A stretch of DNA of 64,000 nucleotides from Gammaproteobacteria bacterium (GTDB lineage Bacteria; Pseudomonadota; Gammaproteobacteria; Burkholderiales; Gallionellaceae): contig JAHJBC010000006.1 in NCBI GenBank assembly GCA_018813765.1, positions 434,001 to 498,000 of the forward strand. The letters run 5' to 3'. Below are positions 45,371 to 55,900 of the stretch, piece after piece; position 1 is the stretch's first letter, and each line of letters begins with the position of its first letter. The translations under genes were made by a program, and so were the position numbers. The notes under the pieces were generated by a model, which did no database searches, was not told the DNA's origin, and saw only the letters and a program-made list of their open reading frames with translations.

Positions 45371-47518
45371 ATGACTAACCGTCTTGCGCGCTTTCTTCCC
45401 TTTCTGTCCTGGTGGCCGCTTAACGGCAGCAACGTCAGAACCGACCTGATCGCGGGCATCACCGTCGCACTGGTGCTGATCCCGCAATCCATGGCCTACG
45501 CCCAACTTGCCGGGCTGCCCGCTTACTACGGACTGTACGCCGCGTTCCTGCCCGGCATCATCGCGGCGATGTGGGGTTCGTCGGCGCAGCTCGCCACCGG
45601 CCCGGTCGCGGTCGTCTCGTTGCTGACGGCTTCCGCGCTGGCGCCGCTGGCGGCCACCGCTTCCGAACAGTTCGTTGCGCTGGCCATCCTGCTGGCGCTG
45701 ATGGTCGGGGTGATCCAGCTCAGTCTCGGCGTATTCAAGCTCGGCGTGGTGGTGAACTTCCTGTCCCACCCGGTCATCGTCGGTTTCACCAATGCCGCCG
45801 CCATCATCATCGGCCTGTCGCAACTGAACAAACTGTTCGGCGTGTCGATGGGGCGCAGCGAGCATTTCATCAACGACATCTGGGGGGTGCTGCAACAGAT
45901 CGGCGAAACGCACATGCCTACGCTGTTCATGGGCGTGTCGGCGTTCGCCATCATGTGGCTACTGAAGAAATACGCGCCCAAGTTGCCCGGTGTGCTGATC
46001 GCGGTGGCCGTCACTACGGTCGTCAGCTATGGGATCGGTTTCGAACACAACGGCAAGGGGAGCATCGACCAGATCGCCGACGCCGGGGTGCGCGCCCTCG
46101 CCGATGAATTCTCCCGCACCGAGATCAGGATAGAAGAGTTGAATGCGTCCATCGCAGCCAAGTCGGCGGAACTGAAGCATATCGAGAAGGAGCAGGGCGG
46201 TACCCAGCACGGCGCTGCATTGAGGTACGAGACTGAATTGCTCAGGCTGGAGGTCAAGGACAAGGAGAACGAGAACCGTAAGGCGGCGCGCTCGCTGCGC
46301 AAGTTCATCTTCGAGCAGGTTCCCGCGACACAGACACAAGCTGCGAAGCTGTATCTGACCGGCCAGGTGCCACCGGGCGAGACATCCGACGGCTATCGCT
46401 GGCACATCCGCAGGGTGAGCAAGGGCGATCTGAAACTGGTCGGCGGCGGCGAAGTGGTGGGCAGCATCCCCTCCGGTCTGCCCGATGTCAGCCTGCCCAA
46501 GATGAGTTGGGAGACCATCATGGCGCTGCTGTCCAGCGCACTGGTGATTTCGCTGGTGGGTTTCATGGAAGCGATCTCCATCGCCAAAGCGATGGCGGCC
46601 AAGACCAGGCAGCGCATCGATCCCAACCAGGAACTGCTCGGTCAGGGTATCTCCAACATCGTCGGCAGCCTGAGCCATGCCTTCCCGGTGAGCGGCTCGT
46701 TCTCGCGCTCGGCGGTGAATTTGAATGCGGGCGCGGTCAGCGGCCTGTCCAACGTGTTCGCTGGGCTGATCGTGCTGCTCACGCTGCTGTTCCTCACGCC
46801 GTTGTTGTATCACCTGCCGCAGGCGGTGCTGGCCGCGGTGATCATGATGGCGGTGATCGGTCTGGTCAACTTCAAGGCCATCGCGCACGCCTGGCATACG
46901 CACAAACATGACGGCGTCGCCGCCATGGTGACCTTCGTTGCCACGCTGGCGTTCGCGCCGCATCTGGACAACGGCATCATGGTCGGCGCCGGACTGGCGA
47001 TCATTCTTTACCTCTACCGCACCATGAAACCGCGTGTCGCCATCCTCGGCCGCCATCCCGATGGTCACTTGCGCGACGTGAAGGTGCACAACCTGCCGGT
47101 GAGCGAAAACATCATCGCCATGCGTTACGACGGTTCGCTGTATTTCGCCAACGTGCCGTACTTCGAGGACACCGTGCTCGAAGCGGTGGCCAACAACCCG
47201 CAGGCCAAATTTCTGCTGATCGTGGCGGACGGCATCAACCAGCTTGACGCTTCGGGCGACGAAGTCATCCACCATGTGGTGGAGCGTCTGCGTTCCGGCG
47301 GCATCCGCGTGGTGTTCAGCGGACTGAAAAAGCAGGTGCTGGACGTGATGCGCCATTCCGGCCTGCTCAAATATATCGGCGAAGAGAACCTCTTCATGGA
47401 CGAGGAGAGGGCGCTGGAAGAGATCTATGCCGAAGTGCTCAAGGTGAAGCCGGATGCGAAACGCCGCCTGATGAAACCGAGTGTCGGGACCAACGACGGG
47501 GTCAGGGTCTGGTTATAG
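45371..47518 (+). CDS. SulP-family anion transporter with a long coiled-coil insertion
   Basis: The 715-residue protein has the SulP core with LIAGITVALVLIPQSMAYAQ (about 20-39), the second half starting at about 375, and a STAS domain at about 570-690. Between about residues 245 and 365 is an extra segment with a heptad-like coiled coil (RIEELNASIAAKSAELKHIE, and further Glu/Lys-rich stretches). This is longer than the equivalent loop of the neighbouring SulP and could form a dimer stalk or a regulatory arm. The DNA matches the neighbouring gene in style. Confidence 0.88.
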   Translation: MTNRLARFLPFLSWWPLNGSNVRTDLIAGITVALVLIPQSMAYAQLAGLPAYYGLYAAFLPGIIAAMWGSSAQLATGPVAVVSLLTASALAPLAATASEQFVALAILLALMVGVIQLSLGVFKLGVVVNFLSHPVIVGFTNAAAIIIGLSQLNKLFGVSMGRSEHFINDIWGVLQQIGETHMPTLFMGVSAFAIMWLLKKYAPKLPGVLIAVAVTTVVSYGIGFEHNGKGSIDQIADAGVRALADEFSRTEIRIEELNASIAAKSAELKHIEKEQGGTQHGAALRYETELLRLEVKDKENENRKAARSLRKFIFEQVPATQTQAAKLYLTGQVPPGETSDGYRWHIRRVSKGDLKLVGGGEVVGSIPSGLPDVSLPKMSWETIMALLSSALVISLVGFMEAISIAKAMAAKTRQRIDPNQELLGQGISNIVGSLSHAFPVSGSFSRSAVNLNAGAVSGLSNVFAGLIVLLTLLFLTPLLYHLPQAVLAAVIMMAVIGLVNFKAIAHAWHTHKHDGVAAMVTFVATLAFAPHLDNGIMVGAGLAIILYLYRTMKPRVAILGRHPDGHLRDVKVHNLPVSENIIAMRYDGSLYFANVPYFEDTVLEAVANNPQAKFLLIVADGINQLDASGDEVIHHVVERLRSGGIRVVFSGLKKQVLDVMRHSGLLKYIGEENLFMDEERALEEIYAEVLKVKPDAKRRLMKPSVGTNDGVRVWL

Positions 47519-47597
47519 GCGCCGCCCTGAAATCAGTCCTTCCGCTGGCAGGCAGCCAATCTATAATTCCAGGCCTGCAATCCCCAACAACCGAGCC

Positions 47598-49220
47598 ATG
47601 ATCGAAGACATCAAGAAAACCCTGTGGGCAGCCGCCGACAAGTTGCGCGCCAACACCGATGCCGCCGAATACAAACACCTCGTGCTCGGCCTGATCTTCG
47701 TCAAATACATCTCCGACACCTTCGCCGCCCGCCGTGCCGAGCTGGGCCGCCGCTTTGCCGATCCCAAGGACGACTATTACCTGGACGATGCCGGGCTGGT
47801 CGCCGCCGAGCTGGAAGACCGCGACTACTACAAGGAAGTGAACGTATTCTGGGTGCCCGAAAGCGCGCGCTGGGAAGCCATCCGCGCCGCCGCCAAGCAG
47901 CCGGACATCGGCAAGCGCATCGACGATGCGCTCTCCGTCATCGAAGCGGAAAACCCCAAGCTCAAAAACATCCTCGACAAACGCTTTGGCCGCGCGCCGC
48001 TGCCCGACGGCAAACTGGGCGAACTGGTCGATCTCATCTCCACCATCGGCTTCGGCGACGATCCCGGCCAGGCGCGCGATGTGCTGGGGCAGGTGTACGA
48101 ATACTTCCTCGGCATGTTCGCCAGCGCCGAAGGCAAGCGCGGCGGCCAGTTCTACACCCCCGCCAGCATCGTCAAAACGTTGGTCGCCGTGCTCGCGCCG
48201 CATCACGGCAAAGTGTACGACCCCTGCTGCGGGTCCGGCGGCATGTTCGTCCAGTCGGAAAAATTCATCGAATCGCACGGCGGCAAACTGGGCGACGTCG
48301 CCATCTTCGGGCAGGAATCCAACCCCACCACCTGGCGCCTGGCCGCGATGAACCTCGCCATTCGCGGCATCGACTTCAACTTGGGCCGCGAACCGGGCGA
48401 CACCTTCACCAAAAACCAGCACCCCGACCTGCGCGCCGACTTCATCCTCGCCAACCCGCCGTTCAATATCAGCGACTGGTGGCACGGCAGCCTCACCGGC
48501 GATCCGCGCTGGGTCTATGGCGACCCGCCCCAAGGCAACGCCAACTACGCCTGGCTGCAACACATGCTCTACCACCTCAAGCCCACGGGGCGAGCAGGTA
48601 TCGTGCTGGCGAACGGCTCCATGAGCTCCAGCCAGAACAGCGAAGGCGACATCCGCCGCGCCATGGTCGAAGCCGACGTGGTGGAAGTCATGATCGCGCT
48701 GCCCGGCCAACTCTTCTTCAACACCCAAATCCCCGCCTGCCTGTGGTTCCTCCGTAAGCCCCCCTCGCCCGCAAGCGGGAGAGGGGCTGGGGGTGAGGGT
48801 AAAACGAGACAAGGCGAAGTCCTCTTCATCGACGCCCGCAAACTCGGCACCATGATCAGCCGCGTGCAAACCGAATTCACCGATGAAGTGATCGACCGCA
48901 TTGCTGCAACGGTTGCTGCATGGCGCGGCGAACCCTCCCCTCTCCCGCAAGCGGGAGAGGGGCCGGGGGTGAGGGTTAGTAGCGACTACGCCGACATCCC
49001 CGGCTACTGCCGCAGCGTCAAACTCGCAGAAATCGCCGAACACGGCCACGTCCTCACCCCCGGCCGCTACGTCGGCGCAGAAGCAGTGGAAGACGACGAC
49101 GAAGCCTTCGCCGACAAAATGCAAACCCTCACCGAAAAACTGGGCGAGCAAATGGCGAAAGGAACGGAACTCGATCAGTTGATCCGGCAGAAGCTGGGAG
49201 GGCTGGGGTATGACTTCTGA
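47598..49220 (+). CDS. hsdM: type I restriction-modification system, methyltransferase subunit
   Basis: HsdM methylates adenine with the specificity subunit. The 540-residue product has a helical N-terminal domain, the SAM-binding motif DPCCGSGGMF (about 208-217) and catalytic NPPFN (286-290). Two in-frame REP insertions encode Pro/Gly-rich inserts at about residues 388-401 and 447-460, after the catalytic core. I chose the ATG giving MIEDIKK; the stop overlaps hsdS by 11 bp. The locus order is hsdM, hsdS, TA pair, AlbA_2 gene, hsdR. Confidence 0.93.
   Translation: MIEDIKKTLWAAADKLRANTDAAEYKHLVLGLIFVKYISDTFAARRAELGRRFADPKDDYYLDDAGLVAAELEDRDYYKEVNVFWVPESARWEAIRAAAKQPDIGKRIDDALSVIEAENPKLKNILDKRFGRAPLPDGKLGELVDLISTIGFGDDPGQARDVLGQVYEYFLGMFASAEGKRGGQFYTPASIVKTLVAVLAPHHGKVYDPCCGSGGMFVQSEKFIESHGGKLGDVAIFGQESNPTTWRLAAMNLAIRGIDFNLGREPGDTFTKNQHPDLRADFILANPPFNISDWWHGSLTGDPRWVYGDPPQGNANYAWLQHMLYHLKPTGRAGIVLANGSMSSSQNSEGDIRRAMVEADVVEVMIALPGQLFFNTQIPACLWFLRKPPSPASGRGAGGEGKTRQGEVLFIDARKLGTMISRVQTEFTDEVIDRIAATVAAWRGEPSPLPQAGEGPGVRVSSDYADIPGYCRSVKLAEIAEHGHVLTPGRYVGAEAVEDDDEAFADKMQTLTEKLGEQMAKGTELDQLIRQKLGGLGYDF
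48761..48800. repeat. REP-like palindrome inside hsdM (copy 1)
   Basis: The unit reads CCCCTCGCCCGCAAGCGGGA then GAGGGGCTGGGGGTGAGGG, and is translated in frame as PSPASGRGAGGEG-type sequence. It matches the hsdM second copy and the doublet at 29546-29660 in design. Confidence 0.88.
48937..48975. repeat. REP-like palindrome inside hsdM (copy 2)
   Basis: CCCCTCTCCCGCAAGCGGGA followed by GAGGGGCCGGGGGTGAGGG sits about 176 bp after the first copy. It is read in frame in another phase, giving SPLPQAGEGPGVRV. Confidence 0.88.
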
Positions 49221-50550
49221 AGTCCGGCGAATTGTAAAACTTGCCGCATGTGCATCCTTTCAAGAAGGCTACGTTAATCCGTCGCAGAGAGACCCCGGTT
49301 ATTTCGGTGACGACTACAAGTGGTTGCGAGCAACAGATTTGAATGATGGCTTTGTGTTTAATACAAGTCGAGGGTTGTCCGCCAAAGGGTTCGCAAGTGC
49401 AGGGAAAAGTGCACTGTTGTTTGCGCCAAATACTTTGGCAATTAGCAAGTCAGGAACAATCGGGCGTGTAGGGATACTTAAAGATTACATGTGCGGCAAT
49501 CGTGCGGTCATCAACATTAAGGTCAATCCAGATTGCGATACGCGCTTCATTTTTTACACGCTCCTTTTGAATCGGCAAAAAATTGAATCTCTTGCCGAAG
49601 GAAGTGTTCAGAAGAATCTCTACGTGTCATCACTTGGGAGACTTGAGTTTGAATTGCCAAGCCTCCCAGAGCAGGTGCGTATTTCAGAAACAATTGGTGC
49701 ACTCGACGACCGCATCGCCCTCCTGCGCGAAACCAATGCCACACTGGAAGCCATTGCACAGGCGATGTTCAAATCGTGGTTTGTCGATTTCGATCCCGTC
49801 CACGCCAAACAACAAGGCCGCGCCCCCGAAGGCATGAGCGAAGCCACCGCCGCGCTCTTCCCCGACAGCTTCGAGGAGTCGGAACTGGGCTTGGTGCCGA
49901 GGGGGTGGAAGGTTAGTCGAGTGGAAGATGTAGCGATTAAGGTTGGCATGGGTCCCTTTGGGTCCAACATCAAAGTCTCGACTTTTGTAGAGCAAGGCGT
50001 TCCCGTGATAAGTGGCCAACATCTGCGAGGTACACTAATGGAAGATTTATCTTTCAATTTTGTAACCGAGGCTCACGCCGAAAGATTGAAGAACTCGTGC
50101 GTTGGCGCAGGAGACGTGGTTTTTACACATGCAGGGAATATTGGTCAGGTGTCACTCATTCACAGTGACGCATTGTTCGATAAGTATGTTCTTTCTCAAC
50201 GCCAATTTTTCCTGCGTTGCAATAAAGAAATAATGTATCCGGAGTGGATAACGTATTTCTTTAGATCGCCCTTAGGCCAGCATTTGTTACTAGCGAATGC
50301 CTCTCAAGTTGGGGTGCCATCCATAGCGCGGCCAGTGACTTATTTGAGGTCAATTCAGTTTGTGTTGCCTCCAATTAATCTACTTCGGCACTTTGCTGAG
50401 ATTGCAGATTCACTGCATCGTCAGGCTATTGCTAATAGGTCACGAATTCAAACCCTCGCCACCCTCCGCGACACGCTGCTCCCCCGCCTGATCTCCGGCC
50501 AACTGCGCCTGCCGCAAGCCGAGGCAGCGCTGGAAGCGGTGACGGAATAA
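49210..50550 (+). CDS. hsdS: type I restriction-modification system, specificity subunit
   Basis: HsdS supplies the two target-recognition domains. The 446-residue product has two diverged TRDs separated by conserved helical repeats (LPEQVRISETIGALDDRIAL, about 157-176, then AIAQAMFKSWFVDFDPVHAK, about 186-205, and LRHFAEIADSL later). Base composition is lower in GC than neighbouring genes within both TRDs, typical of horizontally exchanged modules. The target sequence cannot be deduced. Confidence 0.92.
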   Translation: MTSEVRRIVKLAACASFQEGYVNPSQRDPGYFGDDYKWLRATDLNDGFVFNTSRGLSAKGFASAGKSALLFAPNTLAISKSGTIGRVGILKDYMCGNRAVINIKVNPDCDTRFIFYTLLLNRQKIESLAEGSVQKNLYVSSLGRLEFELPSLPEQVRISETIGALDDRIALLRETNATLEAIAQAMFKSWFVDFDPVHAKQQGRAPEGMSEATAALFPDSFEESELGLVPRGWKVSRVEDVAIKVGMGPFGSNIKVSTFVEQGVPVISGQHLRGTLMEDLSFNFVTEAHAERLKNSCVGAGDVVFTHAGNIGQVSLIHSDALFDKYVLSQRQFFLRCNKEIMYPEWITYFFRSPLGQHLLLANASQVGVPSIARPVTYLRSIQFVLPPINLLRHFAEIADSLHRQAIANRSRIQTLATLRDTLLPRLISGQLRLPQAEAALEAVTE

Positions 50551-50674
50551 TTGCGCCGCTCATTGCGCGCCGTTGCCTGATGGGCTACAAACTAACCCGA
50601 CCTGCGAAACTGGATAAGGCTGCTGGCCACGAGTAGAATCCAAACCCGTTAAACGCCTTGGGAGGGTATCCGCT

Positions 50675-50920
50675 ATGAATCAAGTCATCACTTTGCCGCA
50701 GTCTATGCTCGAGCGCCTGGACAAAGTGGCGCAGGGGTCGCACATGAAGCCCGAGGCGATCATCAAGCAAGCCGTTGCAGATCGCCTGGACTATGAGGAG
50801 TGGTTGCTTGAGCAGGTGGATGCGGGGCTGGCAGAGATAAAAGCGGGCAAGGGTATTCCGCATACTGAGTTTATGAAGCGGGTGGGAGCTTCGCCGAATG
50901 CCCGAAAAAAAGCAGCTTGA
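50675..50920 (+). CDS. CopG-like ribbon-helix-helix antitoxin
   Basis: The 81-residue protein opens with an RHH strand-helix (VITLPQSMLERLDKVAQGS) and ends with a basic tail. The start follows GGGAGGGT. It overlaps the ParE-like toxin gene by 23 bp, a coupling typical of type II toxin-antitoxin operons. It should repress its own promoter. Confidence 0.85.
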   Translation: MNQVITLPQSMLERLDKVAQGSHMKPEAIIKQAVADRLDYEEWLLEQVDAGLAEIKAGKGIPHTEFMKRVGASPNARKKAA

Positions 50921-51179
50921 GTGGTCGCCCAGATCGCAAGTGAATGTAGAGCGCATTCGCGCCTATATTGCTGCGGACAACCCCAAAGCCGCCCAGGATG
51001 TTGTTGATGAAATCGTGATATCTGCCGCTGGATTGAGGGATTTCCCGCTACTCGGCAAGCCTTGGAAGCGCAAATCGCGCAAACTCGTTTTAACAAAATT
51101 CCCGTTCGTCCTCATATATAAACTGACGCCTTCGAAGGTGGTTGTGCTGGCTGTGGCGCATCACAGAATGAAAGCGTGA
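50898..51179 (+). CDS. ParE/RelE-family toxin
   Basis: The 93-residue protein matches the ParE/RelE fold with QVNVERIRAYIAADNPKAAQ (about 14-33), DFPLLGKPWKRKSRKLVLTK (about 47-66) and a final strand with AVAHHRMKA. ParE-type toxins act on DNA gyrase, RelE types cleave mRNA; the short loop sequence fits ParE better. It lies within the restriction locus, between hsdS and the AlbA_2 gene. Confidence 0.85.
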   Translation: MPEKKQLEWSPRSQVNVERIRAYIAADNPKAAQDVVDEIVISAAGLRDFPLLGKPWKRKSRKLVLTKFPFVLIYKLTPSKVVVLAVAHHRMKA

Positions 51180-51423
51180 CCTCTTCATGCCATTCGTCCG
51201 GGGTATTAAAGATTGCTTTAATATCCCGTCGCTCTATTAAAGAGTTGTTTAATACCGTGCGGGTTACGGCTGCGCTTAACTCGACCTGCGAAAAGCGTAT
51301 GAACGGGCGTGTATCATTTCTGCCGTTCTGCCGTTTTCTACACACGTTGCACCGAAACTCGTATGGCAATTGGTCAGCAAGCTGCTGACCAATTGCTTTG
51401 GTCACTTATCAGGAGAGCTGCTG

Positions 51424-52959
51424 ATGTTTGATTTGCAATCACTCGATGATCTGTCACGGCTTTCTGAATCGCTGGATTTGGAATGCAAGTTGGCACAGGG
51501 GCTGGATGGCAAAGGGGCGGTTCCCAAGGAGTTTTGGCCTACCTATTCAGCAATGGCGAATGCTCATGGCGGGGTGGTGTTGCTGGGTGTGCGTGAGAAG
51601 GACGGTGCATTTAGCATTGCAGGGCTGGAAACCCCTGTAAAGGTTCGTGGCGACTTATTCAATACGCTTAACAATCGGGCTAAGGTGAGCGTCAATTTGC
51701 TTACGGATGAGAATGTGATCGAGGCCCAGGTTGAGGGCAAAACGATATTAGTGGTAAGCATCCCCGCTGCTACACGCAAGCAAAAGCCGGTATTCCTGAA
51801 TGGGCAGCCGCTGGGCAATACTTATCGTCGTCTGCATGATGGTGACCGCCGCTGCGATGATGATACGGTGAAGCGGATGTTGGCGGAGCAGTTGGAAGAC
51901 AGCCGCGATAATTACATTCTGAATAAGTTTGGCATGCAGGATATTGAGTTGGAAAGCTTGCGCGCTTACCGCAATGCGTTTGCGGTGCACCGTCCCAGCC
52001 ATCCGTGGGTTGATGTGGGCGATGTTGATTTTTTGCGATTGATAGGCGGTTGGCGTGAGGAGCGGGATTCCGGGGTCGCCGGACTGACGGCTGCCGGGTT
52101 GTTGATGTTTGGGAAATGGTCTTCTATCGCCGAGGCTTTTCCGCTGTATTTTCTCGATTATCAGGAACGGTCAAATGACCCGGATTCACAGACGCGCTGG
52201 CTGGATCGTATCGTTCCAGACGGTTCATGGTCGGGTAATTTGTACGATTTCTTCCGCCGCGTCATTCGCAAGCTGACGGCTGATTTGAAAGTGCCGTTTG
52301 TGTTGAAGGGCGAGTCGCGCATCGACGATACGCCTACGCACCAAGCTTTGCGCGAGGCGTTGGTGAATTGCCTGATTCATGCGGATTACACAGGCCGGGC
52401 GTCGTTGTTGGTGGTCAAACAGCCGACGGGATTTTTGTTCCGCAATCCGGGTGTGTTGCGTGTACCTGCCGCAATGGCGTTGCAGGGCGGCGCGAGTGAT
52501 TGCCGCAACCGCACCTTGCATCAGATGTTTTTGTTCATCAATTTGGGCGAGCGAGCGGGGTCTGGGTTGCCGAAAATTATTGCCGGTTGGAAGGGCGAAG
52601 GGCATTCAATAAGCTTGGCCGATTCGTTTGAGCCGTTTGATCAAACCGTGTTGGAAATGAATTGGAGCGAATCTTCCTTGGCAATTTCCTCCGCAACATC
52701 GGCAGGAAGTTCACCGATAAGTTCACCGATAAGTTCACCGATAAGTTCACCGATAAGTTCACCGATAAGTTCACTAAAGACCGAGGAGCGAATTATTCAG
52801 CGATTGCGTGATGATCCAAAATGCTCCGCCCAGCAGTTGGGCGATGCGCTGGGGATTAGCAAGCGTGCTGTGCTGAAGCAGATAGAGAAGCTCAAGCAGC
52901 AAGGGCGTTTGTCACGTATTGGTTCAGCCAAGGGCGGGCACTGGGAAATATTGAAATGA
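51424..52959 (+). CDS. AlbA_2-domain (RecG-like/Schlafen-type) protein with SPIS repeats
   Basis: The 511-residue protein has an N-terminal AlbA_2 domain ([20 protein letters not shown] through [11 protein letters not shown]) and a central region typical of RecG-like ATP-binding proteins with [12 protein letters not shown] (about 315-326). A C-terminal winged-helix segment ([20 protein letters not shown]) follows a tandem SPIS-repeat linker from a 12-bp VNTR. Such proteins often sit in type I loci and may regulate them or act in defence; no precise role is known. The stop overlaps hsdR by 4 bp (ATGA). Confidence 0.85.
   Translation: MFDLQSLDDLSRLSESLDLECKLAQGLDGKGAVPKEFWPTYSAMANAHGGVVLLGVREKDGAFSIAGLETPVKVRGDLFNTLNNRAKVSVNLLTDENVIEAQVEGKTILVVSIPAATRKQKPVFLNGQPLGNTYRRLHDGDRRCDDDTVKRMLAEQLEDSRDNYILNKFGMQDIELESLRAYRNAFAVHRPSHPWVDVGDVDFLRLIGGWREERDSGVAGLTAAGLLMFGKWSSIAEAFPLYFLDYQERSNDPDSQTRWLDRIVPDGSWSGNLYDFFRRVIRKLTADLKVPFVLKGESRIDDTPTHQALREALVNCLIHADYTGRASLLVVKQPTGFLFRNPGVLRVPAAMALQGGASDCRNRTLHQMFLFINLGERAGSGLPKIIAGWKGEGHSISLADSFEPFDQTVLEMNWSESSLAISSATSAGSSPISSPISSPISSPISSPISSLKTEERIIQRLRDDPKCSAQQLGDALGISKRAVLKQIEKLKQQGRLSRIGSAKGGHWEILK
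52708..52774 (+). repeat. 12-bp tandem repeat in the AlbA_2 gene
   Basis: Five full units and part of a sixth of AGTTCACCGATA are perfect. Each unit adds four residues, so copy number can vary without frameshift, making this a likely hypervariable linker. Confidence 0.92.
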
Positions 52960-55900
52960 CCGAAGACCAACTTGAACAGGAAGCATTAGGCTGGCTGACC
53001 GAGGTTGGTTATTCCACTTTGTATGGTCCCGACATTGCGGTGGATGGCGATGCACCCGAGCGTAGCGATTACCGGCAGGTGGTGCTGGTGGAGCGGTTGC
53101 GTGCGGCGGTGGAGCGGCTGAACCCGGCGATTCCGGCGGCTGTGCGCGAGGATGCGATCAAGCAGGTGGTTGATCTGGGCACGCCGGTGCTGCTCTCGGC
53201 CAACAAGCGTTTGCATCAATTGTTAGTGGGTGGTGTGCCGGTGCAGTATCAGAAGGGGAACGAGACGCGCGGGGATTTTGTGCGGTTGGTGGATTGGGAA
53301 TCTTTCTCCGGCCATCTCACAGAAGGCGAGCGCGGAACAAGCTTAAACCCCCTCCAACTCCCCCTTGTCAGGGGGAGAGCCGAGCCCGCTCCTCCCCTGA
53401 CAAGGGGAGGTTGGGAGGGGTTGGGTTCTAATGGTTTATCCGGCCTAAACGAATTCCTCGCCATCAACCAGTTCTCGATCAAAGGCGCACACCACACGCG
53501 CCGACCGGACATCATCCTGTTCGTGAACGGTTTGCCGCTGGTGTTGCTGGAACTAAAAAATCCCGCCGACGAAAACGCCGACATCTGGAAAGCCTACGAC
53601 CAGATTCAAACCTACAAAGAGCAGATTCCCGATGTGTTCCAGTACAACGAGGTGCTGGTGATTTCGGACGGCAGCGAGGCGCGGCTGGGTTCGTTGTCGA
53701 GCGATGCCGAGCGCTTTATGCAGTGGCGCACGATTGACGGGGTGATGCTCGATCCTCTGGGGCAATTCAACGAGCTGGAGACGATGATACGCGGCGTGCT
53801 GGCTCCGGCCTATCTGCTCGATTACCTGCGTTACTTTGTGTTGTTCGAGGATGATGGTGCGCTGGTGAAAAAGGTGGCCGGGTATCACCAGTTCCATGCG
53901 GTACGCGCGGCGATCAACCAGGTGGTGGTGGCATCGCGCCCCGGCGGCACGCACAAGGGCGGCGTGGTGTGGCATACGCAGGGCAGCGGCAAGAGCATTA
54001 CCATGACGTGCTTTGCCGCGCGCGTGATGCAGGAGGTGGCGATGGAAAACCCGACCATCGTGGTGATCACCGACCGCAACGATCTCGACGGGCAGTTGTT
54101 CGGGGTGTTTTCGCTGGCGCAGGATTTGTTGCGCGAGCAGCCGGTGCAGGCGGATACACGGCAAGACCTGCGCGCGAAATTGTCCAACCGTCCATCGGGC
54201 GGCATTGTGTTCGCCACCATTCAGAAGTTCATGCCGGGCGAGGATGAAGATACCTTTCCGGTGCTTTCCGACCGCAGCAATATTGTGGTGATCGCCGACG
54301 AGGCGCACCGCACGCAATACGGGTTTGAGGCGAAACTCAAAACCTATAAATCTCCCGTAGGTCGGGTTAGCGATAGCGTAACCCGACAACCTGCCGATGA
54401 AGTGTCGGGTTACGCTGCGCTAACCCGACCTACACATAGTTTCGCGGCTGAAGATGCTGCGGGGATGATGCGCTATCAGGTCGGCTACGCGCAGCACCTG
54501 CGCGACGCATTGCCCAACGCCACCTTTGTCGCCTTCACCGGCACGCCGGTATCCAGTGAGGACCGCGATACCCGCGCCGTGTTTGGTGAATACATCCACG
54601 TTTACGATATGCAGCAGGCCAGGGAAGACGGCGCGACGGTCGCCATCTACTTCGAGTCGCGGCTGGCCAAGTTGTCGTTGAAGGCGGATGAACTCTCGCA
54701 GATCGACGATGAGGTGGACGAGCTGGCCGAGGATGAAGAAGAAAGCCAGCAGGCCAAACTGAAGAGCCGCTGGGCCGCATTGGAAAAAGTGGTGGGGGCG
54801 GAGCCGCGCATTGCGAGTGTGGCGGCCGACCTGGTGGCGCACTTCGAGGAACGCAGCAAAGCGCAGACCGGCAAGGCGATGGTGGTGGCGATGAGCCGCG
54901 AGATTTGCGTCCATTTGTACAACGAGATCATCAAGCTGCGCCCGGCCTGGCACGATGCCGATCCCGAAAAAGGCGCGATCAAGATTGTGATGACGGGCTC
55001 GGCCAGCGACAAGGCGCTGCTGCGTCCGCACATCTATAGCTCGCAAGTGAAGAAACGGCTGGAGAAGCGCTTTAAAGACCCGGCTGATCCGATGCGCCTG
55101 GTGATCGTGCGCGATATGTGGCTGACCGGATTCGACGCGCCGTGCGTGCATACCCTGTATGTGGACAAGCCGATGAAGGGGCATAACCTGATGCAGGCGA
55201 TTGCGCGGGTGAATCGCGTGTTCAAGGACAAGCAGGGCGGGCTGGTGGTGGACTACATCGGCATCGCCAACGAGTTGCGCAGCGCGTTGAAGGAATACAC
55301 CAACAGCAACGGGCGCGGCAGGCCCACGGTGGATGCGGCGGAAGCCTATGCCGTGCTGGAAGAGAAATTGGACATCCTGCGCGGTTTGCTGCACGGCTAC
55401 GATTACAGCGACTACCTTACCGCAAGCCACAAACGGCTGGCGGGTGCGGCCAACCATGTGCTGGGCGAGAAGGATGGCAAGAAACGTTTTGCCGATACCG
55501 CGCTGGCGATGAGCAAGGCGTTTACGCTGTGCTGCACGCTGGATGAAGCCAAGGCGGTGCGCGAAGAAGTGGCGTTTTACCAAGCGGTGAAAGTCATCCT
55601 GACCAAGCGCGACATCAGCCAGCAAAAGAAGACCAACGAGGAGCGCGAACTGGCGATCCGGCAGATCATCGGCTCGGCGGTGGTGTCGGAAGAGGTGGTG
55701 GATATTTTTGATGCGGTGGGTCTGGAAAAGCCGAACATCGGCATCCTGGACGATGCCTTCCTTGCCGAGGTGCGCAACCTGCCGGAGAAGAATCTGGCGG
55801 TGGAATTGTTGGAGCGCTTGCTGCAAGGAGAGATCAAGACGCGCTTTGCGGGCAATATCGTGCAGGACAAAAAGTTCTCTGATCTGCTCTCGGATGTGAT

